Assembly: GCF_964340395.1 (NCBI RefSeq)
Contig: NC_135561.1
Location: 7,937,232-7,991,231, forward strand
Origin: Glandiceps talaboti
Lineage: Eukaryota; Hemichordata; Enteropneusta; Spengelidae
Direction: 5' to 3'
DNA length: 54,000 nucleotides
Part shown: positions 1 through 11,391 of the stretch, piece after piece
Position numbering within the stretch: the stretch's first letter is position 1
How the letters are laid out: every line of letters starts with the position of its first letter
Translations under genes and position numbers: made by a program
Notes under the pieces: generated by a model
The model's input: only the letters and a program-made list of their open reading frames with translations
The model's database searches: none
Told to the model about the DNA's origin: nothing

Positions 1-26
1 TGCGATATAACAATATCTTTGCTTAC

Positions 27-1248
27 GTATAAAAACACATATTGAAGGTATTTATTCGCAATTCAGGTGATCGAAACAGATCCAATGCAGTCATTCCCTT
101 GGCTTCCCCTATCTGAAATGTTAAACCAAAAGGATAAGCAACAAAATAAATTACATTTGTATTCTATTAATATCGTGTTTAAGAATAAGTTTAAAATCAT
201 ACGATTCATTTCTCAAAGCTATAACCTATAGCTGTGGTGACTAATTATATGATACGTGAAACATCGACTTGGCGATTATACATTTACGTTTCGTATAAAT
301 AGTAAAGTTTGAAAGGAACTCTTGTTCTCTCATATCTCTCTTTCGAAAGAATAGGCGGTCTATATATGTCTAATAACCACACACACACACACACACACAC
401 ATACATACATACATACATACATACATACATACATACATACATACATACATACATACATACATACATACACACACCTTTTCTGTGTTAGCATTTTCAACTT
501 CTCCTTTGGTAGTATTTTCACATTCTTTACCAGCTTCACTTGTATGTGGCATGTCAAGTTCATATTCATAAGTTTTGTTATTCCAGCGAGCTATTTCCTG
601 GATTATTTTACCAGCTTCTTCTGTTCTTTCTTTTTGAATTAGCCACCGTGCAGACTCCTTGATAAGCCTTTATTCGTGTGAAATAAGATGAATCTTACTA
701 ATCTACTAAAGTGTCAATATGGATTATAACTGGGTTGGTTATTTTAAAATTTCAATTTACAAACAACTTTACTATTTTTGTACTTGAAAAACAAGAACGT
801 AAAATAACATATATACCAAGTCCTCTTTTGCAACCCAATAAATTGCAAAAAGCTGTAAAATGTGTACCAAATATTTACTATTGTACATACAATAACAAAC
901 ATATCATATACATATTTATTTAATGTTTTGCAATTTATTGAGTTACAAACAAGGACTTGGCACAAATGCATATGTTATTTCACATTCTTTTTTCAAGTAG
1001 AAAAACATAGGAAAGTTGTTTTATTAATTAAATATCCAAAACAGATACTCAATTCGCATCCATATTATGGCCACTGTGAATACATGACAATATTTTCCAT
1101 ACAGATGTTAACGGGTCCCTAACATGACTTGACCAAATTCCAGTTGCCAATCCTGTATATAAATATTCATACTTAACTTAGTGATGCCATATTGATAAAA
1201 GGATATTACTAGAGTTTGTTATTCATTGAGAAAATTTGACAGACAGGC

Positions 1249-1300
<52 letters not shown>

Positions 1301-1601
1301 CTATAATATTACCTCCTAATTCGATGGATAAAACCTGAAATCCCAACTCACTGAGTGTGTTATTTCCTCTATTGTTTAAACTTTTACTATTCTAGAAACT
1401 TACCAGTGGTACGGGATGAAGACGAGGCATATTAGTGCAATCGCTAATTGAACCTTTCTCCAGTCGCCATGCCAACCAATTGACATCACTCCCAGTGTTG
1501 TACTACCAACATCCCATCCAAACTTACAGACGATTGTCACAAAAGATGTGTATTTTGAAGACACTATTTCCACCGCTTGAGCATCACAGAAAGAGAGGGC
1601 G

Positions 1602-1647
<46 letters not shown>

Positions 1648-4600
1648 GACACAGAAAGAGACATAAGGAGACAGGTAGAGAGACAGAACTTTTCAATATT
1701 AATTCAACTATTACTACAGAACTTATGATTCACGTGATTATAAAGTACGACAATCTACAGTATGATACGTGCAACAACTGCATTGAAATAGAACATTTGC
1801 ACAATACAGTTGCAATCTTTAAAGTCGGTTGTATATGTGGAAATTCTACATTATGTTGGTAACTAAATATGTACTACCAGTGTCATAAATTCATTTTTAA
1901 AAAGTACAATTTAACAACCTTCTGAGTGGTATTTACCTAGAATATTAGACACACAGTAATATCCACCAGTCAGGAATGACATCAAAAACTGGATGGCAAT
2001 ATAACTGGAAAAGGTGGGTAAGAATACCATCACAAGGTTCAAAACTGTCCCAGACACCAGGTTCATGTACATCGTGGGTTTCCTACCATATCTGGAAAAT
2101 GATATGACAAAAAGGAATGGTGTAAGCATTACCTACTTCGAAAAATGTGGACAGGTACACAAAACTTTTGAGTTTTTTCCACAGACATTATTTGTTATTT
2201 GTGGAACTTACCCTACTAGCATATTTAGATTTCCTATTCTATGAACTAAGACATCGTTGATTTTATACTTTACGGGCTTAAGATGTAAAGTAAAAAAAGG
2301 GTACATTCAGTTTGTTTCAATACCTAGAATTCTCAGTACCTGCAATAGCATTTGATTCATGCTGGACTGTCAAACTAGCGGGTTTTCACCTAAGCACTTA
2401 TACTATCAACTATGATCCCCTCGTTAATGAGATATTCATATGCAAATACGGACGTTAACCTGAAAGGAACACGACCTAAACAACAATACAGACTCATTAG
2501 TCTTTTGACAATATTTAACGTCATTGAAACCATCTGTAATTCTATATGCAAATCTTTAGATTCCACCAATCAAAAATTGTAGCATTGCTCAGACACTGCA
2601 ACAGTAGCTGGCGGTTTTAGAAGCAGGAGTTCTCTCAACTTGAGAACATTGTAGCGTCATTGGCTAACGTTGATAGACTCTGGCATGCAAATTATAATGA
2701 GATGTCCATTGAAATATTGAAGTATCAGGTTAAACCATCCTTAACGGACAACAAACTTTGCACTCTAGCTAGACAAAGAGTAGAACTGTGTTGATTGGCC
2801 CTTAAGGGCATTTAGAGACTTCTCTCTTAGATCCAATATTTTACTAACTTAATAATTAGAAAGTACGAACCATGAAAAATAAAAGGTCGAAATGTTCACG
2901 GAAACAAACCGTTAATCCTCATTCGACATGCGTTCGTAGGTCGCCCAGCCTGGTTGCTTTCAAAGTGGAAGTGAAGAACGGTAATGGTGCTACTTATGTT
3001 CTGCTTTAATACCATGAATTTGACAAGACATTGTTTTGTGGCAACCATTATTTGGGTACATGGAAGTTAAATTTAGCCTCTAATTTTTCCCCCACTTTCA
3101 GTTTGAACCGCCTGCATGGGAGTTGGAATTCCGAGCAAATTGGGGTATAGCCTAACGTAAGAGTTACGGATGGACAACATTAGGGGGCGCCCCGAGGCAG
3201 TATGGCCTGCGCAGTTTCCCCGACATCACTTCGATCGTTAAAGGAGATACGTTTGCAACGTCGGACGATTTGGTATATAGAAATCCGAAAGAATTTATTG
3301 CGGGAGAAGTTCACAAGCACGTACCTTACTGGAACGAGTTGACTGAATGTATTCATGATGGATCTGGTATTGTAGACTGGATAAACAATAAAATTATGAT
3401 TTCAAAGTATTTTGTCCCCTTTGAAGGAGAGTTCAAGGGTATCAAATATGCTCATGAAAAGCCTTCCCCAAGAGCTTTCCAGAACAACCCCACGTGCCAA
3501 CAACATGGCTCATTTATTGCTGAGACTATTGCTGATAGAATAAAATCGGGGGCTGTGTCGGTATGGGGTATAGTAGGACGTGATCCACCCCCTTACATAG
3601 TAATGCCCATTACAGTGGAACCAACGAAACCGAGAATGTGTATTGACATATTTGAATCTTTGGACACGTAGCATACCGTTTCAGTTAGACAAATTAGTGG
3701 AGGTCACTAGGTAAGGATGACTACCATTTCAAGTGTGATGACAAAAGTGGATATGACCACGTTTTGTTGGATCAAGAGGAACGTGCATATGTAGGATTTC
3801 AATGGGCAGGGGTGTGGTTTGTAAACAACACACTTCCATTTGGTTGGAAGTTGTCGGCATATGTATATCATACCATGAAGCACTGTGTAACGAATTACGC
3901 TAGATCCATAGGGGTACCTTGTATACAGTATATTGATGACAGGCATGGAGGGGCTTTACAGACAACCGAGGATAATAAAGCTATAAAATGGGATAGCCGA
4001 CAGAGGGCGCAAGTGGCAGCATACCTGGTATGTAGAATAGCAATTGAGGCAGGTTATTGTTTATATATCTTGAGAAAAGTGTGTTGTACCCAGTACAATC
4101 ATTGGTTATGCTAGGGTTGTTAGTGGATTCAAAAACAGTCCTTCGCTATACCAGAAAATAAGAAAATAAGATTTCTAGATTTGATAGAAAGTACATTATC
4201 AGAGAGGATGGTGGTTTTGCTGGTACTGCAGAAAATTATGGGCAAATGTATCTCTTTAATTTTGGCAATACCATGCGCGAGATTATATATTAGACAGATG
4301 GCAAATGCGTGTGGAAAAGCCAAAAATAACGCCAGATAGTTGATCCCGATTAGAGGGCAACTCCGACAAGAAATAGAGCAATGGAAAGCTATCATAGAAC
4401 AAGCAGGAAAATTCAAGTGGCCAACAGAGAGCCACTTAAATTTGAAGATGTACACTGACTCCAGTAATCATAGATGGGGAGCAGTGGCGCACATTGATGG
4501 TGAAAAAGTTGTTATCGTGGCGACTTGGGAGGAAGGTGTGAAAGATGTACCAATAGTTAGAAAGGAGGCAGAAGCAGTATATAGGGCACTTATTGCCATT

Positions 4601-7600
4601 AAAGACCACATCGATAATAAGCGTGTCGATGTGTTTGTAGATGCATTGCCTGTAGTACAAGCATGGCGAAACGGGTTCCCTGGGGCAAGAGCTTACGGCC
4701 TTAACGAAATTCTGAAGAAAGTGTTCAATTTCGTTTTCGAGCATAATGTACGGCTTACAATGACTCATGTGGCTTCAGCTGACAATGAAGCCGACTCGCC
4801 ATCACAGGATACTTCACTGTCAAATGCGATGCTGTCCGACAGTGCTTGGCATTGGGTGGAAAGTAAGTATGGTCCACATCAGGTGGATGCAATGGCAGAT
4901 TGTTCAAATAAAAAGCTGCCCCGATACATAGCTCAGTTTTATCAGAATAAATGTGAAGGCGAACATCTTTCAACATGACTTTAGTAGGGCTGATAAAATA
5001 TATGTGTATCCGCCATTCAGTTTAGTACGTACCCTCGGTCTTGAAGCATGTCATTGATCAAAGCTTCAATGCAACAGTGATTGTGCCGAGAGACCGTTTT
5101 CTGACATCGTATTGGCCACTAGTCAGTCGGAGAGCTGTGAACATAGTGAAGATAGCTAGTAAAGGGGAAGTCTGAATCATTCAAGCCTCTTCTAGTAAAG
5201 GCTACATAGACCACCCCTTACCGAGTGACTTATATGTCGTCACCTTTGACGGGATATCATAGAAATAGCGCCACCTAGAGTTTGTTATAGACGGAGTGCA
5301 AATAAAGTGAGGAAGCAGTAGCTATGTAAAGAAGGAAGAGAGAGGGCAACATACTACATAGTTGTATTTGGGATGATAATGTGTACAGTAATAATTAAAA
5401 TTCGTTAATAAATAAAGTGGATAATATCGTAATTGTATTTGTTGGCAGTGGTTTTATGAATGTTGAGAGGTTAAATTGATTTTTTAGGCAGATTTGTTGG
5501 ATTTGACGACCAAGCCAAATCATGTAAACTGCGCATCAAAGATGTTGACCTCAAGGGTGGAAGCCGACAGTCAAATCAATGTTGAAAGCATCGATCACAG
5601 AATACATGAGTTACTCGGGGAAAAATCAGATTATGAGAAACAAAAAGATAAACCCATTCAGCAATTCGAGGATTTTCTAGGAAAATTGCCGACACCTAAA
5701 GCAGTAGATGCGGCAGCTCCGGAAGATGTAGTAAGGTTTTTGGTTTTCAAAGATAACGATGCCAAGACGCAGGTACACCATCATAATTGTGTATATCTCG
5801 GACGGTCCGGCCAGATGTCATGTGATTGTCCAAAACGACTGAGAGTTGGTACAGCCAAACATATGGTATCAAAATTATCAGCTTATTTTCAAGCAATATG
5901 TTTAGGAACTCAGTTGTGTGTAGCAAACCCAGCCTGTTCGATCATGGTCCAGCGATACATCAAAAAGATATCTGAAGAGCAAGCTAAAGCACATGTCACG
6001 GTTAAGCAGGCAAATCCGTTGTTCTTGCATAAAATGATAGTTGTATTTGACCACATTCTGGCGATAATGGCGTCAACCTCATCACCAACACAGGCATATG
6101 TATACGCGAGAGATTTAACTTTCTTAAAAATGCTATTCTTCTCAGGCGATCGGACAGGGGATCTCGGGCAGGTAAAGTCACAAGAAATCCTCCGTTTTCC
6201 TGATAATTCAGGGTTGATTTTTAATCACACATTTGGCGAGACCTTAAGAGGTGCAGACACAAATATGTTTGCCATTAAGAGGTGTCGAGACATACGCCTA
6301 TGCCCAGTCAATACTTTGACCAGTATATCTAGTTAGCTAGCTAGGTAGGTGTATATTTAAGCACAGGATATCTATTTCGACCAACAACACCAACGGGAAA
6401 TGTCTTGAAGTCTATAAATGCACAATATAAACGTTTTCTATTTGACAATGATTTTGCAATAAAATTGTTCAAAGCAAATATTGCATCCACAGTACTCAAG
6501 CCAGGCATAAAGCCAAACTGGGCATCGGTAATAACATCTTGGTTCGATGACAATGTAAGCAAACGTTGATTGATTACAGTTGTGAAAAGTTTACCTAAAT
6601 GACTTACTAAACTAATACCACGATAATTGCTGGGTTCTTTGGCATCACCCTTTTTAAACATTGGCACAATTACTGCCGATGACCAACTTTCTGGAAAAAA
6701 CTTTATCTAACACACAGTTAAAGATCTTAACTAAAATTGGAACAATAAAATCTTTACATTCAATGAAAAATTCATTCATAACACAGTCTGGCCCATGGTT
6801 CTTCCCACGTTTTAACTTGCCAATAGCATTCTCTAACTCGTCCTGTGTAATATTGACCTCTAGTTCATCAAATGCAATGTTGTGTTCATCGATAGCATAT
6901 TCTTCCGCAGTCTCAATGTCAACTATAGACGACTGTAGTTGTTTGAAGTACTCTGAGAGCGTCCCCAAATTAACACCTATACTACCCTTCTTCGAACGAT
7001 AGAATCTTTTAAAAAATTCTGTAGGATTATGTTTTTTCAAATGAGCTAGCATATCTCCTTCAGTACGCAAATAATATCGCTTACGCTTAGCTTCTATAAA
7101 TTTATATTTTCGTTTCTTTTCGTTCAAAAACGTGTGGTGCTCAGTAGTCTTACTCCTGTTGAATTGGTTGAGTGCACGTTTGTACTCTCTGTAATATCGC
7201 TTTAGCTCATCATTAAACCAATGTTTGTCAGGTACATTACGAGAAGATATATTTACATCAAAGGTATAAACATTGCTATCTGGTGTTCGAGATCGGGTAG
7301 CATAGGATTTACAGAAAGGAGTGAATATCCTACTCAGCACACTAGTGAAATTATCAACGTTACTATTCATGGTAGCTTGTGAAACAATCCCAGCTTCATT
7401 GAAAGAAGTGTGAATTTTATCGAGATTCACTCGTACTGCCTCACGACAATGTGGTGCAAGATTAGCGTTCCAATGGTACACTTCACGAACTTTCCCTGTA
7501 CTGAGTTCGTTGTTCTCTACTTGTGGACACAAATAGCTGACTGCCAATTCCACATGTAGGGGCGCATGGTCAGAATATTCATTAAAGTTACACACAATAA

Positions 7601-8777
7601 ATTTACTAACAATAGGGAAAAATGCTGGTGGGGTCAACCCATAGTACACTCATTCAACATGCCCCATTGAATATAAAGTCATTACTAGTCTAGTGCCACC
7701 TGTATGTCTACCATTCAAAATCCGCAAACCAGTAGACTTGCAGTGTGGATTAATCAGTTCTTAGCAATTAGAAAAAATTGATAAAACATGATGGTATATT
7801 TACAATCAACAACAAAAATAACTATGAATGGATGTATTCCACATAACATGTACACTTACATATCAGATAGCTGGCCGTAAAGAAGTGCTCCACACATAAC
7901 ACCAATACTAGATGTGGTTTTTGAAAGTTGTTTCAACCAATCATTTTCACATACCAGATCAAACTATTAGGTGCACAGAAGAGAACAATGGAAGTGTAAA
8001 CCAAATCAGTAATTACTGAAAATATGTACTATGCAAAATATTAATACGTCAATAGAGTGGCTGTTACGATATATTTACTATTTCAATTTTGCACGTAAGC
8101 GCCACTAGAAATGGCTGGTGTCCATAATGCTGAAAACAATGATATAATCAAATCTAAATTGCCAACACATTGGAAAATATCAAATGAATATATCTCGTTG
8201 TTTATGTAGTTGTGTGTGTTTACAACAGACGAAACTGTGCTCTTTGACTACCAAGTTTTTTTCTGAGACTGGTGGAAGAGAATGCTTTCCAACATGCACA
8301 AAGCCTCGTAGGTGCTGCCCCAAGGAAATACAAGTCACGTAAATATCAAGGTTTTTTTGAAAGGGTGTAGAAAATACAGTTTAATCCTACCTCCATTATC
8401 TGTGTATTCGTAAATGTAGATCTATCATATACCCATCCATTATCACAGTCAATAGTACGTTTCCCATACGAACAATCGTCAACAGAACCGTTGAAAATGG
8501 TTATTTCAGGAACATTCACATCATACCTTGCACATGAGTCCCATTCTTGCACGTCATCGTCTGTGCCGTATGGAATGGTGCATATCTTCAATGTCGAATT
8601 CTTCTCAAAGATTTGGTTGTCATACACTCTACAATAGTGAGCTGTAGAGACGCTGTAAAACGTGTTACAGAAACTAAACCAGGAGAGTGGGATTAGTGAG
8701 AAGAAAATGAAAAACATTTGAGTCTTCTGGAATTTGCCAAACTCTCCAATCGAGTGTAAAATATTTTCATATTCCAT
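27..8777 (-). CDS. SLC22-type solute carrier, copy C, first six exons (gene continues beyond base 1)
   Basis: Plasma-membrane MFS transporter of the organic cation/anion (SLC22) type; substrate unknown. Exons read on the minus strand: 8777-8391 (ATG; TM1 and the Cys-rich glycosylated ectoloop with EKNST), 7963-7860 (FDLVCENDWLKQ...QLSD), 2091-1937 (YGRKPT, MFS loop motif, TM3-4), 1575-1404 (TM5-6), 667-about 475 (ESARWLIQKE, the SLC22 'PESPRW'-like signature), 112-27 (DLFRSPELR). All line up exon for exon with the complete copy at 14.8-22.2 kb, with identical lengths and phases except exon 5. At exon 5 the equivalent donor would shift the frame; the next in-phase GT abuts the (TG)/(TATG) microsatellite and adds about 20 codons. 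Intron 2 holds about 5.8 kb, mostly retroelements. The exons outside the window decide whether the gene is intact. Family call is firm; functionality is uncertain. Confidence 0.8.
378..475. repeat. (AC)n-(ATAC)n microsatellite
   Basis: An AC run passes into a long ATAC run. It directly abuts the probable 3' end of exon 5 of the minus-strand SLC22 copy C, where it supplies a GTGTGT donor-like sequence. Confidence 0.95.
779..1095. mobile_element. Foldback MITE-like element, copy 1
   Basis: Two arms of about 75 bp (about 781-855 and 925-1000) are imperfect inverted repeats sharing 'caataaattgcaaaa' / 'ttttgcaatttattg' and 'aaataacatat' blocks around a short AT-rich loop. The right arm continues to a TGGCCACT end. 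Related arms occur near 19.8, 24.0, 26.9 and 42.0 kb, so this is a dispersed palindromic family. It lies in intron 4 of SLC22 copy C. Confidence 0.6.
1240..1300. repeat. (GACA)n microsatellite
   Basis: About fifteen tandem GACA units in intron 4 of SLC22 copy C. A second shorter run lies at about 1602-1646 beside exon 4. Confidence 0.95.
2590..6335 (+). mobile_element. DIRS-like (tyrosine recombinase) retrotransposon, degenerate and 3' truncated
   Basis: Plus-strand coding remnants occur in the DIRS order: an upstream degenerate stretch (2,640-2,790 reads partly open), reverse transcriptase (3,270-4,114, catalytic YIDD at 3,929-3,940 followed by RH), RNase H (4,340-4,978, MYTDSS and a conserved DAL block), then a tyrosine recombinase (5,494-6,336, DRTGDLG and ILRFPDNSGLIFNHTFG). 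Frameshifts break the RT into pieces. The recombinase stops before its C-terminal catalytic half, at a junction with a minus-strand LINE. The element sits in intron 2 of SLC22 copy C. The DIRS assignment rests on YIDDRH-type RT plus the recombinase motif; the left boundary is estimated. Confidence 0.75.
3270..4978 (+). pseudogene. DIRS-like reverse transcriptase/RNase H, broken
   Basis: Part of the DIRS-like element. The RT is read in at least two frames: 3,270-3,671 gives the N-terminal part with DPPPYIVMPITVEPTKPRMC, then a frame change and 3,764-4,114 with GFQWAGVWF, LPFGWKLS and the active-site YIDD. After another break, 4,340-4,978 gives RNase H with MYTDSS, an E in the KEAEAVYRAL block and a V-D-A-L-P strand. 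Frameshifts and stops (for example after CIDIFESLDT) show it cannot make one protein. Confidence 0.75.
5494..6336 (+). pseudogene. DIRS-like tyrosine recombinase, 3' truncated
   Basis: About 280 codons are open. The C-terminal third matches the DIRS tyrosine recombinase core: a helical SAM-like N domain (TQAYVYARDLTFLKMLFFSG), then the first catalytic arginine in DRTGDLGQVK, then ILRFPDNSGLIFNHTFGETLRG and RLCPVN. The H-x-x-R and tyrosine parts are missing because the element ends at about 6,335. The upstream QFEDFLGKLPTPKAVDA segment with a C/H-rich patch (HHHNC...CDC) is typical of DIRS recombinase N-termini. Inactive as it stands. Confidence 0.75.
6385..7660 (-). mobile_element. LINE (non-LTR retrotransposon) fragment: endonuclease C-terminus and start of RT
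   Basis: Minus-strand reading gives the end of an apurinic-type endonuclease (NEYSDHAPLHVEL near 7,550, the SDH block), a linker with RYYREYKRALNQF, and RT fingers (FKKGDAKEPSNYRGISLVSHLGKLF, TDAQFGFMPGLST). It is cut at the motif-A region (FIDFK) near 6,385. A stop/frameshift lies near 6,660. Both ends of the LINE are missing and it abuts the truncated DIRS recombinase, so one element inserted into, or was joined by deletion to, the other. Clade (CR1/Jockey-like) is a guess from motif style. Confidence 0.75.
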
Positions 8778-9775
8778 TTGTCCGGATAGAGATATGAAGA
8801 TGAAGTAAAAAATAATATGGTATACTCAATTGTATACATGGGACACTTTGCAAAACTTGTTATTACAGTTATGTCGAACCTTTATTTGGTCAAATCCTAA
8901 ATTTAGCTTAATGCATATAACCCAAATATTCATGTATTTAACATGTTTACAAAATTTTGCATTCATCCGAGACAATATTCAACAAAAATAAAACATGTCA
9001 CTCTACAAATGGAGAAACAAGTCAACAGGTCATCATATTACAATATAAATGATCTCAAATACGACATGCACATACATGCTCTTAAGTCTTGCATCTATTT
9101 ACGGGTCTATTTTACCACGGAGGGGATGGATTACAATTGAATACAAAATGCAAATGACTCGAATGAAAAGCTATATCAATTCGGATTTAGTCGAGATGTA
9201 GGCTTTCTTAACAAAATGTGCATCTATTTACGGGTCTATTTTACCACGGAGGGGCTGGATTACAATTGATTAAAAATGCAAATGACTAAAATGAAAAGCT
9301 ATATCAATTCGGATTTAGGCGCGATGTAGGCTTTGTTAACAAAATGATATGAATCTACTAGTTTCGCATATCAGCATACTAATTAAAAAGTCTGAGTTGC
9401 TATGTATTAGATTGAAGCGAAACAATTTGTCAAGAAACTCAACAGAACTAAGTAAGTATGTATGGTTTCTTAAGGATAAAGAAATTGACTACGACATCAC
9501 GTGGAAAATTATCGCGCGCGCGAGACCGTACAACAGCTCCAGTCAGAGATGTAATCTCAGCATAACTGAAAAGTACATTATAATTTGTCAACCTCATCGC
9601 AGCACTCTAAACAAACGGAATGAACTTGTTTCGTCGTGTAGGCATAGACATAAATCATTATTGCAGAACAATTAACTATGCTAATACGCTATGTTACTAG
9701 GTAGCTATTCCCTGTTAGGAACATTAGAATAATATAATTTAACGGTAAGGAAACGCAGATACTATATTCCATTCT
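8778..9775. other. 5' flank of SLC22 copy C; contains a tandem dimer, otherwise no gene seen
   Basis: The stretch 8,877-9,070 is clearly homologous to 13,080-13,232 plus 13,700-13,760, which lies upstream of a dead SLC22 exon 1, so it is a duplicated 5' flank. At 9,092-9,217 and 9,221-9,347 a unit of about 128 bp beginning 'gcatctatttacgggtctat' is present twice. Open frames at 8,943-9,140 and 9,349-9,675 show no recognisable domain. Confidence 0.5.
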
Positions 9776-9824
9776 ACCCCTGATGAGTGAGGAATACACA
9801 CCTCACGAAACAGTTCTGTAGGGT
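9776..9824 (+). ncRNA. Hammerhead ribozyme motif, type I, intact core (HHR-1)
   Basis: All core elements are present in order: stem I strand ACCC (9776-9779), CTGATGA (9780-9786), stem II GTGAGG (9787-9792) / CCTCAC (9801-9806, six perfect pairs) with an 8-nt loop, GAA (9807-9809), stem III ACAG-TT-CTGT (9810-9819), cleavage nucleotide A (9820, a GUA site), and stem I return GGGT (9821-9824). Two related copies lie at 11.9-12.0 kb with a covarying G-U pair in stem II. Hammerheads of this kind are known in Penelope-like elements and metazoan retrozymes. Confidence 0.8.
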
Positions 9825-9855
9825 CAATAGCATGTTTTTTTGTTCATATTTTCAA

Positions 9856-9859
<4 letters not shown>

Positions 9860-9948
<89 letters not shown>
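9860..9948. repeat. (AT)n microsatellite
   Basis: An uninterrupted AT run of roughly 88 bp, starting about 36 bp 3' of HHR-1. The inverted copy HHR-2 has the same arrangement. Confidence 0.95.
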
Positions 9949-9951
<3 letters not shown>

Positions 9952-10005
9952 GTGGTGGATTGTTTGTGCAAACCATCATGTAAACCACAAACAATCCATC
10001 ACTAA
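9949..10005. repeat. Hairpin-forming inverted repeat, 20-bp arms
   Basis: The arm 9949-9968 (ttagtggtggattgtttgtg) is the reverse complement, with one mismatch, of 9986-10005. The loop is 17 nt. It directly follows the AT microsatellite downstream of HHR-1. It could be the terminus of the same small element, or a cruciform tied to the AT tract. Confidence 0.75.
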
Positions 10006-10009
10006 TAAG

Positions 10010-10990
10010 AGCTATCAAAATATGTCTGGAAGTTAAAGGGGACCTCTACCTGACAGAAAAGCTATGTTTACTTCAGTATAGACACATTATATATACTGAG
10101 TATATATATACAATATACATAAGGCAGACATCTTGATGTATTACAGCCTTACGTTAACGGAATACATTTATTTTTTTTGCATTCAAGTCAGATGTCAGGG
10201 TAATTTATTTTAACACCTTTAGCTCGGATTATTATTATGTAAGTGTATTAAATGCCTATCACTTGATAAGTTGATAAATAAGACAACATTGTCTAGATAT
10301 CCACCATCCTTGGATTTACATATACATTCGAATTGCTTATATTTTAACACTTTTTATAGTTTGCTATTGAAATTAACATGGTCCCAATACTTAATGCGAC
10401 TATTTCCAACAATTTGAAAAAAAAGGAATATGCCAAATTGTCCAGGAATGACGCTAGTAGGCACACTGTATGACATCCCTGAGGATATTGTGCAGACAAA
10501 GTATTGGTTTCCTTTTGGCAATAGATACAATAAGAACATCATAACGTTAATCACAAAATGTAATATCATGGAATGAACTGATTTGGCGAAAACGCTTTAT
10601 TCTGCAAGGCAATGGCTAGATTTCTTCCCATCTCTCTTACTTGTTGGAAAAAATAACTTTTCAGTTCTGTTGTGCCAGCAATTTTGAGGCACCGGTCACT
10701 TTCAAATTGACAATAAAGTCCCGATGTATTTATGATACAACACCACAAGAACAATCTCATGTAAAATATAGCTTCCTGTTTTAAAGACAACATTTCCAGT
10801 TTAGGACAAATTTACATCATTGATCGCATCACTATTCAACAGTCTCTGTATATTAATAATTCTAAAAACATAGCAATACCGTCAACAAACAGTACATATA
10901 ATTGATGTGTGGAACCATATCTGATTTTAGCAAATGTGTACTGTGTCCTTTCTGCCAAGGAAATACAAGTCACGTAAATATCAAGGTTTT
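10010..10990. other. Intergenic stretch with an unrecognised minus-strand open region
   Basis: On the minus strand 10,793-10,566 encodes 75 aa with a hydrophobic, Cys-containing N-terminus (FYMRLFLWCCI). The open reading then resumes in another frame to 10,354 (FVINVMMFLLYLLPKG). No family is recognised. It could be a decayed exon of an unrelated gene, since the equivalent stretch of SLC22 copy A has nothing similar. Confidence 0.2.
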
Positions 10991-11009
10991 CGGAAGGTTG
11001 TAGAAAACA

Positions 11010-11391
11010 CCATTTTATCCATTATCTGTGTATTAGTAAATGTAGATTGATCATATACCCATCCATTATCACAGTCGATAATACGTTTCCCATACGAACA
11101 ATCGTCAACAGAACCGTTGAAAATGGTCATTTCATACCTTGCACATGATGAGTCCCATTATTGCACGTCATTGTCTGTGCCGTATGGAATGGTGCATATC
11201 TTCAATGTCGAATTCTTCTCAAAGATTTGGTTGTCATACACTCTACAATAATGAGCTGTAGAGACGCTGTAAAACATGTTACAGCAACTAAACCACGTAT
11301 ATGGTATAATTGCGATTGCTATGAACATCACCTGGGTTTTCTGAAATGTTCCAAATTCTCCGATCGACTTTAAAGTATTTTCAAATTCCAT
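11010..11391 (-). pseudogene. Dead SLC22 exon 1, copy B
   Basis: Starts MEFENTLKSIGEFG, as in the intact copy A, and keeps the TM1 and ectoloop sequence (SVSTAHYCRVYDNQIFEKNS). It then has an in-frame TAA just after DNDVQ, a small deletion in the ectoloop, and has lost the splice donor: the ATG GAG|GTAGG of copies A and C is replaced by ATG GAT AAA. No further exons of this copy follow. Its upstream flank to about 12.7 kb is homologous to the flank of copy A (22.24-23.0 kb), so gene start and flank were duplicated together. Confidence 0.8.

Noticed and set aside
284-569. Open frames rich in Met-Tyr-Val-Cys near 0.3-0.6 kb (and the same at 16.8-17.1, 26.4-26.7 and 51.2-51.6 kb)
   Set aside because: They are translations of (TATG)n/(CATA)n microsatellites, open in several frames on both strands.
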